A stretch of 6,902 nucleotides of DNA, taken from assembly GCA_016930895.1 (NCBI GenBank), contig JAFGFV010000389.1, positions 1-6,902 of the forward strand, given 5' to 3'. The translations under genes were made by a program, and so were the position numbers. Source of the stretch: Spirochaetales bacterium. Its GTDB lineage: Bacteria; Spirochaetota; Spirochaetia; SZUA-6; DRHE01. The notes beneath the pieces are model-generated. The model saw only the letters and a list, made by a program, of their open reading frames with translations. It was not told the origin of the DNA and searched no databases. Shown here one piece after another: positions 1 through 6,211 of the stretch (position 1 is the stretch's first letter; every line of letters begins with the position of its first letter).

Positions 1-561
1 CAGCTCCGGTCCGAAACCCTCGAAGCCGTGCACGCGGAGCCCCTGTGCGTTGTAAGAATCGAAGAGGGAGGCAGCCGTCGCCTCGAAGCTCCCGCGGAGC
101 GCCGCCTCGAGGGGGGGCAGGGGGGTTCCTTCAACCTGGGTGGTCACGCTGACCAGCGCCAGGTCGCACGGGGTCTGAAAGTCCTGTTTTCGGTACAGCT
201 CCAGCACGCTCTTGAGCAGGAACAGGGTCCCTTTGGTCCAGGCATCGACGGCGCGTTCGATGATCTCGTAGGACAGCTCGTGCAGCAGCCCCTGCTCGAG
301 GGAAGGGCTGAGCAGGAGGATCGTCTGGTCGAGGCGCTGAAAGCGGTTGAGGGTCGACAGCAGGACGTTGCGCGTCGAGATCGGAGAGCGACGGCTCCAG
401 TCCATCAGCAGCAGATCCTCGCTCTGGGAAACCAGGGGGCGTTCCACACTCTCCTGGTTGGAGCGGGTGGCCGCCACGCAGTACCCCTCGGCCAGATAGA
501 GCTTGACCAGGGCTTCTCCCAGCCGGGTCTGGGCGTCTGTGATCAGGGCGACCGGCTTCAC
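1..561 (-). CDS. Degenerate short-chain dehydrogenase-like protein, C-terminus outside the window
   Basis: The first 187 residues are visible. The start is GTG at 561, and an in-frame stop lies at 595-597. The N-terminus reads as a Rossmann beta-alpha unit (KPVALITDAQTRLGEAL, then an acidic-helix/strand pattern up to residue 31). It is followed by an SDR-like Asp at 54 (LLMDW), a 'RFQRLDQTILLLSP' stretch at 73-86 that resembles the SDR 'fGrlDvLVnnAG' segment, and a late 'GLRVHGFEGFGP' at 174-185 like the SDR 'girVn.v.PG' strand. The usual cofactor motif TGxxxGxG is altered: residues 8-15 are TDAQTRLG, so its first Gly is Asp. Where the catalytic YxxxK should fall (about 151-155) there are Leu and Leu. 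From this I infer an SDR fold that has probably lost dehydrogenase activity, perhaps a structural or ligand-sensing relative. No Shine-Dalgarno site precedes the GTG. It is transcribed divergently from the nadE operon. The fold assignment is fairly good; the function is unknown. Confidence 0.7.
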   Translation of the reverse strand, partial: MKPVALITDAQTRLGEALVKLYLAEGYCVAATRSNQESVERPLVSQSEDLLLMDWSRRSPISTRNVLLSTLNRFQRLDQTILLLSPSLEQGLLHELSYEIIERAVDAWTKGTLFLLKSVLELYRKQDFQTPCDLALVSVTTQVEGTPLPPLEAALRGSFEATAASLFDSYNAQGLRVHGFEGFGPEL

Positions 562-569
562 GATTGGAG

Positions 570-598
570 ATCTTATCAGTCCGCCGAGCGCGGGTCAA
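570..598 (-). promoter_or_regulatory. Sigma70-like promoter for the SDR-like gene
   Basis: Read on the minus strand, the -35 box is TTGACC (593-598; 5 of 6 consensus) and the -10 box is TAAGAT (570-575; 4 of 6), separated by exactly 17 bp. The predicted transcription start is near 563, only about 2 nt before the GTG at 561. This implies a nearly leaderless mRNA and agrees with the absence of a ribosome-binding site. The call rests on pattern matching only. Confidence 0.55.
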
Positions 599-600
599 CG

Positions 601-610
601 CAGAGCTCTG
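601..610. promoter_or_regulatory. Perfect 10-bp palindrome between divergent -35 boxes, candidate operator
   Basis: CAGAGCTCTG is its own reverse complement. It sits between the minus-strand -35 box (593-598) and the plus-strand -35 box (623-628), where one regulator could affect both promoters. A 10-bp palindrome somewhere in a 130-bp gap is expected by chance roughly one time in ten, so the case depends on its position rather than its length. Confidence 0.3.
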
Positions 611-622
611 ATGGGGTGGCCC

Positions 623-651
623 TTGACCGGGCGGCGAGGCCGCGATACGGT
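623..651 (+). promoter_or_regulatory. Sigma70-like promoter for the DUF3783-nadE operon
   Basis: The -35 box TTGACC (623-628; 5 of 6 consensus) is followed after exactly 17 bp by TACGGT (646-651; 3 of 6, keeping the T, A and final T). The predicted start near 658 leaves a leader of about 36 nt before the ATG at 694. That leader contains a C-run/G-run (662-675) that could fold, and then the ribosome-binding site. Confidence 0.45.
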
Positions 652-679
652 GAGCGGACAACCCCCCCCTGGGGGACGA

Positions 680-685
680 GAGGTG
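680..685 (+). promoter_or_regulatory. Ribosome-binding site fixing the DUF3783-like start
   Basis: GAGGTG lies 8 nt before the ATG at 694 and matches the anti-Shine-Dalgarno core. It supports that ATG over upstream in-frame starts, which would run back through the divergent gene and its promoter. Confidence 0.7.
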
Positions 686-693
686 CGACCAGC

Positions 694-1149
694 ATGGAAG
701 GCAAGGCGAGAGTCCTGATCTACGGGTTCTCGGCCGAAGAAGGGGAGCGGATCGACGCCGCCTTGAGCGCGGCGGGGGTTCCCGCGGCCGCCCGGATCCG
801 GCCGTCCCAGGCACACGTGGTGCTGTCGGAAATCATCGAACATGACCGGGAGGGGCCGGAGGGCTTTTCCACGGTGGAGCCCCTGGTGCTCTTCTTCAAC
901 GTCTCCGAGACCGGAATCAAGACCCTGATCCCGTACATCCGCAGTCTCGACATCCCGCGCCCGATCTTTGCCGTGGTTACCGAGACTTCGTATCGGTGGA
1001 CCTTCGCGGAGCTGCTCGAGCACCTCGTGGAGGAGCGGCGGGCGTTCGAGCGGCAAGTCCGGGAGCGCAAGGCCCGACAGCAGCAGAACCCGGGAGACCC
1101 GACCTCCGGGCCAGCCGGCCCCGGGCCGGGGGCAGGAGAAAGCCCGTGA
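694..1149 (+). CDS. DUF3783-like small protein, first gene of the nadE operon
   Basis: This 151-residue protein has no signal peptide or membrane segment. The N-terminal part (6-50) begins 'RVLIYGFSAEE', a strand then a helix. The second part (about 63-120) has a hydrophobic strand (LVLFFNV), a helix, a strand (IFAVVTETS) and then 'RWTFAELLEHLVEERRAFE' with Trp102. That 'avvT...W.l.eLleel.eE' pattern is what I recall of the DUF3783 family (PF12646), common in deltaproteobacteria and clostridia and of unknown function. The last 20 or so residues are a Pro/Gly-rich tail that looks disordered. The ATG is chosen for its good ribosome-binding site. The stop overlaps the nadE start by 4 nt (GTGA), so the two are probably translationally coupled and made together. 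A role in NAD metabolism or in modulating the synthetase is inference from that coupling. The family call is from memory of the motif. Confidence 0.75.
   Translation: MEGKARVLIYGFSAEEGERIDAALSAAGVPAAARIRPSQAHVVLSEIIEHDREGPEGFSTVEPLVLFFNVSETGIKTLIPYIRSLDIPRPIFAVVTETSYRWTFAELLEHLVEERRAFERQVRERKARQQQNPGDPTSGPAGPGPGAGESP
1134..1138 (+). promoter_or_regulatory. Ribosome-binding site fixing the nadE GTG start
   Basis: AGGAG lies 7 nt before the GTG at 1146, inside the end of the upstream gene. It favours this GTG over an in-frame ATG at 996, which would add 50 residues of Arg/Ala-rich sequence unlike the family and translated out of frame from the upstream gene. Confidence 0.75.
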
Positions 1150-2786
1150 AGGTGGCCCTCGCCCAGATCAACCCGGTGATCGCGGATTTCCCCGGAAACG
1201 CCGAGAAGATCCTGCGCTTTGCGGAGCAGGCCCGCATCCGGAAGGCGGAGCTCGTGGTCTTCCCGGAGCTGTCTCTGTGCGGGTATCCCCCCATGGACCT
1301 CCTGGACCAGGGCTCCTTCGTGGACGCGAACCTCAAGGGCCTGCGCTACATCCAGCAGAACAGCCCGAAAGGAATCGGGATCCTCGTGGGGTACGTGGAC
1401 AGGAACCGCGGAAGCCTGGGCAAGTCCCTGGTCAACGCCGCGGTGCTGATGGAAGAGGGCAGGGTTCTGCTCACCCAGCACAAGACCCTGCTGCCGACCT
1501 ACGACGTGTTCGACGAGGCGCGCTACTTCGAGCCGGCGGCAGCGCGCGAGGTGTTGCCCTACCGTGGGGAACGGATCGGGATTGCCATCTGCGAGGACAT
1601 CTGGTGGGAGTCCGAGGCGGCGGCCTCGGTGCGCTACCCGGTAGACCCGGTCAAGGAGCTTCTGGACCAGGGCGCCTCCCTGCTCCTGGTGCCGTCGGCT
1701 TCTCCCTACTACGCCGGCAAGCTCCAGGTGCGCCACCGGCTGCTCTCCAGCATCGGCAGGAGCTCCGGCGTGCCCGTGGTCTACGTCAACATGGTGGGAG
1801 GCAACGACAGCCTGATCTTCGACGGCCGGTCGCTGGTGACCTCTCCCGAAGGGGCCCTGAGCTTCCTGGGCCAAGGCTTCGAGGAAGAGCTCACCGTGGT
1901 GGACACCCGGCGGCCCGGACCCGCGCTCCCTCTGGCCGTGGACCGGTACGAGGAGCTCGAGCGGGCCCTCGAGCTCGGAATCCGGGACTACCTGGCCAAG
2001 TGTGGATTCGAGCGGGTCCACCTGGGACTCTCGGGAGGCATCGACTCGGCGGTCGTGGCGGTCCTGGCCGCCCGGGCCCTCGGGCCAGAGCGGGTCGCGT
2101 CCTTCGCGCTGCCCTCCCGCTACTCGTCGGCCTCCAGCGGCAGGGACGCCGACCGGTTGGCCGCCAACCTGGGAGTGGCGTTGCACACCCTGTCCATCGA
2201 GGGGGTGTTCGCCGCCGGCCTGTCCACCCTGGCGCCCCTGTTCGGCGACCGCGCGCCGGACGTGACCGAGGAGAACCTTCAGGCCCGCATCCGGGGGCTG
2301 CTCCTCATGGCCTACGCCAACAAGTTCCGCTCCCTCCTGCTCACCACCGGCAACAAGTCCGAGCTGGCTACCGGGTACAGTACCCTGTATGGAGACATGT
2401 GCGGTGTGCTGGCGGTGATCGGCGACCTGTTCAAGACCGAGGTCTACGCCCTGGCCCACAGCCTGAACCGGAATGGTGAGCTCATTCCTGCCTCGATCAT
2501 CGACAAGGCTCCCAGCGCGGAGCTGCGTCCCGACCAGACAGACCAGGACACCCTGCCCCCCTACGACACCCTGGACGGGATCCTGAGCCTGTACCTGCTC
2601 GACAACAAGACCGGGGAGGAAATCACCGCCGCCGGGTATGACGGCGCGCTGGTTCACCAGGTACTGGGCATGGTGGCCAAAGCGGAGTTCAAGCGGCGCC
2701 AGGCGCCTCCGGTGCTCAAGGTCAGCCCTCGGGCCTTCGGTACCGGTCGTCGCATCCCCATCGCCCGGCGTATCTACGAGGCCTGA
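1146..2786 (+). CDS. nadE: Glutamine-dependent NAD+ synthetase
   Basis: A cytoplasmic two-domain enzyme of 546 residues, the usual length for the bacterial glutamine-dependent type. It performs the last step of NAD+ synthesis: deamido-NAD+ is adenylated by ATP and then amidated with ammonia released from glutamine. The N-terminal nitrilase-type amidase domain (about 1-255) shows the complete triad: Glu41 in FPELSLCGYPP, Lys113 in QHKTLLPTYDVFDE, and Cys149 in AICEDIWW. The C-terminal synthetase domain (about 265-546) has the ATP-pyrophosphatase loop SGGIDS at 296-301, TGNKSELATGYSTLYGD at 401-417, and KAPSAELRPDQTD at 454-466. It ends with the family-typical KVSPRAFGTGRRIPIA at 525-540. All key residues seen are intact, so it should be active. 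The GTG start overlaps the upstream stop. The gene is second in a two-gene operon and faces the kinase gene across a 322-nt gap. Confidence 0.97.
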   Translation: MKVALAQINPVIADFPGNAEKILRFAEQARIRKAELVVFPELSLCGYPPMDLLDQGSFVDANLKGLRYIQQNSPKGIGILVGYVDRNRGSLGKSLVNAAVLMEEGRVLLTQHKTLLPTYDVFDEARYFEPAAAREVLPYRGERIGIAICEDIWWESEAAASVRYPVDPVKELLDQGASLLLVPSASPYYAGKLQVRHRLLSSIGRSSGVPVVYVNMVGGNDSLIFDGRSLVTSPEGALSFLGQGFEEELTVVDTRRPGPALPLAVDRYEELERALELGIRDYLAKCGFERVHLGLSGGIDSAVVAVLAARALGPERVASFALPSRYSSASSGRDADRLAANLGVALHTLSIEGVFAAGLSTLAPLFGDRAPDVTEENLQARIRGLLLMAYANKFRSLLLTTGNKSELATGYSTLYGDMCGVLAVIGDLFKTEVYALAHSLNRNGELIPASIIDKAPSAELRPDQTDQDTLPPYDTLDGILSLYLLDNKTGEEITAAGYDGALVHQVLGMVAKAEFKRRQAPPVLKVSPRAFGTGRRIPIARRIYEA

Positions 2787-2883
2787 GCGGCCTCGACCCA
2801 AGCGTCTGTGCCGGGGCTATCGCGCCGGGATCGAGGGCGGGAAGGCACCGGCTCCGGAAGAGCGCTCGATGGTCCGTGCCCGC

Positions 2884-2913
2884 GGCGCAGACGCCGGGGG
2901 CGCAGACGCCCGG
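2884..2913. repeat. Tandem 15-nt GC-rich repeat, each copy self-complementary
   Basis: GGCGCAGACGCC occurs exactly twice, at 2884-2895 and 2899-2910, in a 15-nt period. Each copy can form a small stem (GGCG/CGCC, extendable to 5 bp) around a CAGA loop, giving two side-by-side mini-hairpins. They lie about 100 nt after the nadE stop. The function is unknown, and the repeat could be a slippage duplication. Confidence 0.6.
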
Positions 2914-3065
2914 GAGGTACGCGCCGAGCAGGGGGGCGGCGGACGGTTCCGCGGAAACGTCCTGGCCATCCCGGGCCGACGGGGTGGTGTGCGATTGCGG
3001 GCTGGCGGTGAGCGGGCTCCTGGAAGAGGGGTGACCGCCGCGCCTGCGGCGCTAGCCTGCAGCCC

Positions 3066-3090
3066 GCAGCGGCGCGTCAGCCGCCGCTGC
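3066..3090 (-). terminator. Possible transcription terminator hairpin after the kinase gene
   Basis: GCAGCGGCG (3066-3074) pairs perfectly with CGCCGCTGC (3082-3090), a 9-bp stem with a 7-nt loop, located 18 nt past the kinase stop codon. There is no T-run on either strand next to it, so a classical intrinsic terminator is not shown. It may still stall polymerase or protect the 3' end. A second short stem, CGGCGT/ACGCCG (3092-3104), lies between it and the stop. Confidence 0.4.
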
Positions 3091-3108
3091 CCGGCGTCAC
3101 GCCGAGGG

Positions 3109-5133
3109 TCAGGGTTCCCGGATGATCCGCTGCACGTTCTCGGTGAAGGCGTGCAGCTCGAAGGGCTTGGTCATGATGTCCCGGGCGCCTTCCTCGAGAA
3201 AATCCTCGAGCGAGCCGTCGGTGGTGAAGCCGGTGATGATCAGCACCTTGACTTCGGGATTCAGCTTTTTGAGGCGATAGAAGCACTCGCGGCCGCCCAT
3301 CTGGGGCATGATCATGTCCAGCACGACCAGGTCGATGAGCTTGCCGTGCTTCTTGTACAAGTTGACGGCGTCGACCCCGTTCTTGGCGGAATACACCCGG
3401 TAACCTGACTCCTCCAGGGTCCGGATCATCATTCCCTGGACCTGGACGTTGTCTTCGACCACGAGCACGCTGCCCTTGCCGGTGGTCAGATCGGGTTCAT
3501 ACTCCTGGACCGGTGTCTGTTCTTGGCTCTCCTCCTGCGCAGGGAGGTACACGGTGAAGGTGCTTCCAGCCCCTTCGCGGCTCTGCGCGTCGATGAACCC
3601 CTCGTGGTTCTGGACGATGCCGTAAACCACCGCCAGCCCCAGGCCCGTGCCGCCCTGTTCACCTTTGGTGGTAAAAAAGGGCTCGAAGAGCCGGTCCATG
3701 AGCTCCGCCGGGATGCCCATGCCCGTGTCTTCCACCGAGATGCAGACGTAGCTTCCCGGCCGGGCGTTGAGGTAGAGGGCAGCCGTGTGCCACTCCAGCT
3801 CGACGTTGTAGGTGCGCAGTGACAGCTCGCCCCGGGCCTTGCCCGAAGAGCCCTTCGATCCCTCGGCGCCGGCGCTCAGGATGGCATCCCGGGCGTTCAT
3901 GCAGAGGTTCATGATCACCTGGCTCATCTGCGACGGGTTGGCGCGGACCCAGCGGATCTCGGGGTCCAGGCTCAGGTTGATCTTGACCTCGGGCGGAAAG
4001 GTGCGCAGGAGCAGCTTGTAGGTCTCGTCGACGATCAGGTTGGGGTTCAGGGCCTCCTTCTTGGCGGAGGCCTGTCGAGTGAACAGGCGCAGCTCCTGGG
4101 TGAGCTCTTTGCCCCGGTCGGTGGCGGTCTTGATCTGGAGGAAATCCTGGTAGAGCTTGCCGTCTTTCGGTACGTCCATCAGCGCCAGCTGGGTGTAACC
4201 GCTGATGGCGGCCAGCAGGTTGTTGAAGTCGTGCACGATCCCGCCGGCCAGCTGCCCGAGGGCGTCCATCTTCTGGGCCTGGCGGAACTGCCCCTCCAGC
4301 CGCTTGCGCTCCGTGACGTCGTAGAAGAAGGCGATGATCCCGGTGGGCTCCTTGGACTCGTCGAGGATGACCGAGGCGCTAACGGCCACCTCGAAGGGAC
4401 GGCCATCCTTGCGGGAGACGGTGAGCTCTCCCTGCCAGCTGCCCTTCTGCCGGGTCATGTCCAGGATGTAGGGCCCTTCCGGGCCCAGAAGGTCGGCGAC
4501 TGAGCTGCCGACCACCTCCTGCTCGTTCGGCAGCGCCCACAAGAGCAGGGCGGCGGGATTCACGTAGGTGACCCGCCCTTCCATCTCCGCGAGGACGATG
4601 CCGTTGATGGAGGTATGAATGGCGTGGTTCTTGATGTGCAGCTCCCGGCGCTGGCGCTCCAGGGCGGTGGAAAGGGCCAGGCGCAGCTGCTGCTGGTCGG
4701 TGAGAATCTGATTCTCCCGAGCCTGAACGTATCCGTCATTCAGCGCCGACAGGAAGCCATCGACGGAAATCACGGCGTCTTGTCGAACCGACACGTCCTC
4801 ATGGGCCAGGGCGTTGGTAAAGAAGCTGCGCATCTGGGAACCCAAGCGGCCGAGGGCCCGATGGCTCAGGCCCTCGAGGGCAAGACCCTCGCCGTATTCC
4901 GCGGCGGCCGACAGATCACCGTTGCCGAGGAACGAAACGAAGCGATCGAGGATTTCGCTGCCGAGCTCCGCCAGGCGCCTCGGGTGGAGGGTGTAGCGGT
5001 TTTCGAACGCGTTCTGTTGGAGTATCTGCCGCACGCTCTCGGAAAGAGTTCCTGCCCCGTTCTTGAATGTCCGAACCAGGTGCTCGGCTTTGCCCTCAGC
5101 GTCGGCGTGTGAAGCTTCGGTCTTCCTTGCCAT
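3109..5133 (-). CDS. Soluble PAS hybrid histidine kinase with C-terminal receiver
   Basis: A 674-residue cytoplasmic sensor kinase with no signal peptide or membrane segment. The order is: an all-helical N-terminal region (about 15-160), which includes helices around 50-70 and 85-110 and resembles RsbR-type helical sensor regions only loosely; a PAS domain (about 165-275) ending in the PAC-type '[16 protein letters not shown]'; and a HisKA region with phospho-acceptor His301 in [15 protein letters not shown]. The ATPase domain follows, with the N-box around Asn413 (MNARDAI), G1 box EDTGMGIP (468-475), F-box LFEPFFTTK (482-490) and G2 box GTGLGL (495-500). The receiver (about 555-670) has Glu560/Asp561, phospho-acceptor Asp606, Thr634 and Lys656. 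All catalytic residues are present. It should autophosphorylate and pass phosphate to its own receiver, then out by a phosphotransfer protein not in this window, or use the receiver for self-control. The ATG start has a stop codon three codons upstream but no clear ribosome-binding site. The gene may be co-transcribed with the upstream methyltransferase. Confidence 0.95.
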   Translation of the reverse strand: MARKTEASHADAEGKAEHLVRTFKNGAGTLSESVRQILQQNAFENRYTLHPRRLAELGSEILDRFVSFLGNGDLSAAAEYGEGLALEGLSHRALGRLGSQMRSFFTNALAHEDVSVRQDAVISVDGFLSALNDGYVQARENQILTDQQQLRLALSTALERQRRELHIKNHAIHTSINGIVLAEMEGRVTYVNPAALLLWALPNEQEVVGSSVADLLGPEGPYILDMTRQKGSWQGELTVSRKDGRPFEVAVSASVILDESKEPTGIIAFFYDVTERKRLEGQFRQAQKMDALGQLAGGIVHDFNNLLAAISGYTQLALMDVPKDGKLYQDFLQIKTATDRGKELTQELRLFTRQASAKKEALNPNLIVDETYKLLLRTFPPEVKINLSLDPEIRWVRANPSQMSQVIMNLCMNARDAILSAGAEGSKGSSGKARGELSLRTYNVELEWHTAALYLNARPGSYVCISVEDTGMGIPAELMDRLFEPFFTTKGEQGGTGLGLAVVYGIVQNHEGFIDAQSREGAGSTFTVYLPAQEESQEQTPVQEYEPDLTTGKGSVLVVEDNVQVQGMMIRTLEESGYRVYSAKNGVDAVNLYKKHGKLIDLVVLDMIMPQMGGRECFYRLKKLNPEVKVLIITGFTTDGSLEDFLEEGARDIMTKPFELHAFTENVQRIIREP

Positions 5134-5236
5134 ACACGACTAGTGTAGCCCGCAACTCGTTGGTTTTCCCAGCGACGCCGGCTCGGATTCCACTCCTGCG
5201 CATCGATCTGTCCCCCAAGGCCGTCCGCAGTGCGCG
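5134..5236 (-). other. Short spacer between methyltransferase and kinase, with inverted repeat at the kinase start
   Basis: This 103-nt gap separates two genes of the same strand. I see no terminator or convincing promoter, so read-through is plausible. Immediately before the kinase ATG, 5134-5146 is an imperfect inverted repeat (ACAC, 5 nt, GTGT), in the place where a ribosome-binding site would be expected and none is seen. Confidence 0.4.
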
Positions 5237-6037
5237 CTACTTGCTGAGGATAGCCCCAACCAGGTCCCCTCCGCCCATTCGCTCCTTGCCTACGGCAGTC
5301 GAGCTCTTGTCGAGACCGATCCAGTCCTCGAGCGGCAATACCCCGGGCGGCTCCAGCTTCCACTTTCCGGTAAGCTTTTTGAGGGTCTCCACATCGCGAA
5401 CGGATACCGGCTGACCCACGTTCTTGTAGAACTCCAGAGTCTTCTTGGACGCTTCCGACATGGCCTTGATGTCGACATCCGACAGAAACAACCGCGAACC
5501 CGGGCTCGCCCACTCGTAGAGAATCGACAGGGCGTGGGCGATCTTGTCGTCGGTGAGGAACCAGCAGATGCCGTTGAAGCCGATGGCCGCTTTGGTCTGG
5601 CCCCGAAAAAGCTCTTTGAACTGTTCGGAGGCGAGCAGCTTCTCCGGCTCGGCGGCGTCGCATTCCACGTAGAGGGCGTTTTTTTCCCCCTTGATGAGCT
5701 CCTGGGCGTAGGCGACGGTCACCGGGTCGATGTCCGAGTAAATGACCTTGGTGCCCTTGGGCGCGATCTGGTGGATGTGGTCCACGGTAGGCAGGCCCGA
5801 CGCGAAATCCACGAAGTGGGTGGCCCCCTGGTCCACAAGCCTCCGCACGGCCTCGCCCAGGAACCAGCGGATGAGTCGGAACCACTGCGGCATCTCCGGC
5901 GCGACCTGAAGCAACTGTTGCGCAGCCTGGCGGTCGATCTCGAAGTTGTGATTGCCGCCCAGGAGATAGTCGTAGATACGTCCGGCGTTGGGCCGACTGG
6001 CGTCGGCAATGCTGGGGAAATTGTTTTCAGGACTCAT
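5237..6037 (-). CDS. SAM-dependent methyltransferase, DUF574/PF04672 type
   Basis: A 266-residue soluble protein. The family signature is clear: residues 20-35 read RIYDYLLGGNHNFEID, matching the 'aRvYDyLLGGkdnfaaD' start typical of the 'SAM-dependent methyltransferase' family PF04672. This is followed by the SAM-binding strand FVDFASGLPT (75-84) and the second strand with acidic residues VIYSDIDPVTVAYA (98-111). A third part, FNGICWFLTDD (154-164), is where the family's post-SAM strand lies. The C-terminus ends 'GGGDLVGAILSK', as in relatives that finish on a Lys. The family is best known, and heavily expanded, in actinomycetes, and its substrates are mostly unknown, so no substrate can be named. 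The ATG at 6037 is chosen for its ribosome-binding site. An ATG at 6091 would lie upstream of the predicted transcription start. The gene lies 103 nt upstream of the hybrid kinase on the same strand. Confidence 0.88.
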   Translation of the reverse strand: MSPENNFPSIADASRPNAGRIYDYLLGGNHNFEIDRQAAQQLLQVAPEMPQWFRLIRWFLGEAVRRLVDQGATHFVDFASGLPTVDHIHQIAPKGTKVIYSDIDPVTVAYAQELIKGEKNALYVECDAAEPEKLLASEQFKELFRGQTKAAIGFNGICWFLTDDKIAHALSILYEWASPGSRLFLSDVDIKAMSEASKKTLEFYKNVGQPVSVRDVETLKKLTGKWKLEPPGVLPLEDWIGLDKSSTAVGKERMGGGDLVGAILSK

Positions 6038-6044
6038 ACTTTTT

Positions 6045-6050
6045 TCTCCC
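6045..6050 (-). promoter_or_regulatory. Ribosome-binding site of the methyltransferase gene
   Basis: GGGAGA on the minus strand lies 7 nt before the ATG at 6037. It decides for that start over the in-frame ATG at 6091, which has no such site. Confidence 0.75.
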
Positions 6051-6069
6051 TGTTCTGGAGGACTGCCAT

Positions 6070-6098
6070 AGCATAGAGGGTGAATTCCCAAAAATCAA
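6070..6098 (-). promoter_or_regulatory. Sigma70-like promoter of the methyltransferase (and perhaps the kinase)
   Basis: On the minus strand TTGATT (6093-6098; 4 of 6 consensus) and TATGCT (6070-6075; 4 of 6) are separated by exactly 17 bp. The predicted start near 6063 leaves a leader of about 25 nt that contains the ribosome-binding site. The spacer includes GGGAATTCACCC, which has a GAATTC core. The promoter lies in unusually AT-rich DNA for this window. Confidence 0.55.
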
Positions 6099-6140
6099 GC
6101 GCGAAAATCCTTCGGGGCCTCTCTGATCTCTCATCTATAG

Positions 6141-6158
6141 GAATCGGCAGAATCGACA
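6141..6158. repeat. Imperfect tandem 9-bp repeat upstream of the methyltransferase promoter
   Basis: GAATCGGCA and GAATCGACA lie side by side (8 of 9 identical), and a further GAATC is at 6166-6170. They lie 43-60 bp upstream of the -35 box, a plausible place for an activator site. This is weak evidence by itself. Confidence 0.3.
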
Positions 6159-6211
6159 AACGCATGAATCTTTAAGTACGTATGATATATTCTTTGGGCG
6201 AAACTGGAAGC

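Larger units (their letters stand above)
2787..3108. other. Gene-free convergent gap between nadE and the kinase gene
   Basis: These 322 nt separate two converging stop codons. All reading frames here give Arg/Gly/Pro-rich sequence without recognisable motifs or well-placed ribosome-binding sites, and I see no credible gene. The gap contains a 15-nt tandem repeat (2884-2913), a small hairpin with a 5-bp stem (3040-3052), and a stronger 9-bp hairpin (3066-3090). No classical hairpin-plus-T-run terminator for nadE was found, so its transcript may end by Rho or by opposing transcription. An unrecognised small RNA cannot be excluded. Confidence 0.6.

Noticed and set aside
28..693. Upstream in-frame extension of the DUF3783-like gene
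   Set aside because: It would run through the opposite-strand SDR-like gene and both promoters. The ATG at 694 has a proper ribosome-binding site and begins the conserved part.
968..2479. Long plus-strand frame overlapping nadE in another frame
   Set aside because: Its translation is Arg/Gly/Pro-rich with no motif, while the nadE frame carries all catalytic residues.
720..2801. Very long open frame on the minus strand (693 codons) opposite the DUF3783-like gene and nadE
   Set aside because: It lies opposite two well-supported genes. Its translation is rich in Gly, Arg, Gln and His without family motifs, as expected for an antisense frame in GC-rich DNA.
2808..3011. Small plus-strand frame of 67 codons in the convergent gap
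   Set aside because: It is mostly Arg/Gly/Pro with no ribosome-binding site or recognisable motif.
5147..5175. Sigma54-like promoter before the kinase (TGGG...TTGC on the minus strand)
   Set aside because: The GG and GC elements are about five bases too far apart for a -24/-12 promoter.
4866..5885. Minus-strand frame spanning the methyltransferase-kinase junction
   Set aside because: It is a shifted frame across two real genes, basic and low in complexity, and conflicts with both.
6038..6091. Longer methyltransferase starting at the ATG at 6091
   Set aside because: It lies upstream of the predicted transcription start, lacks a ribosome-binding site, and adds residues not expected in the family.
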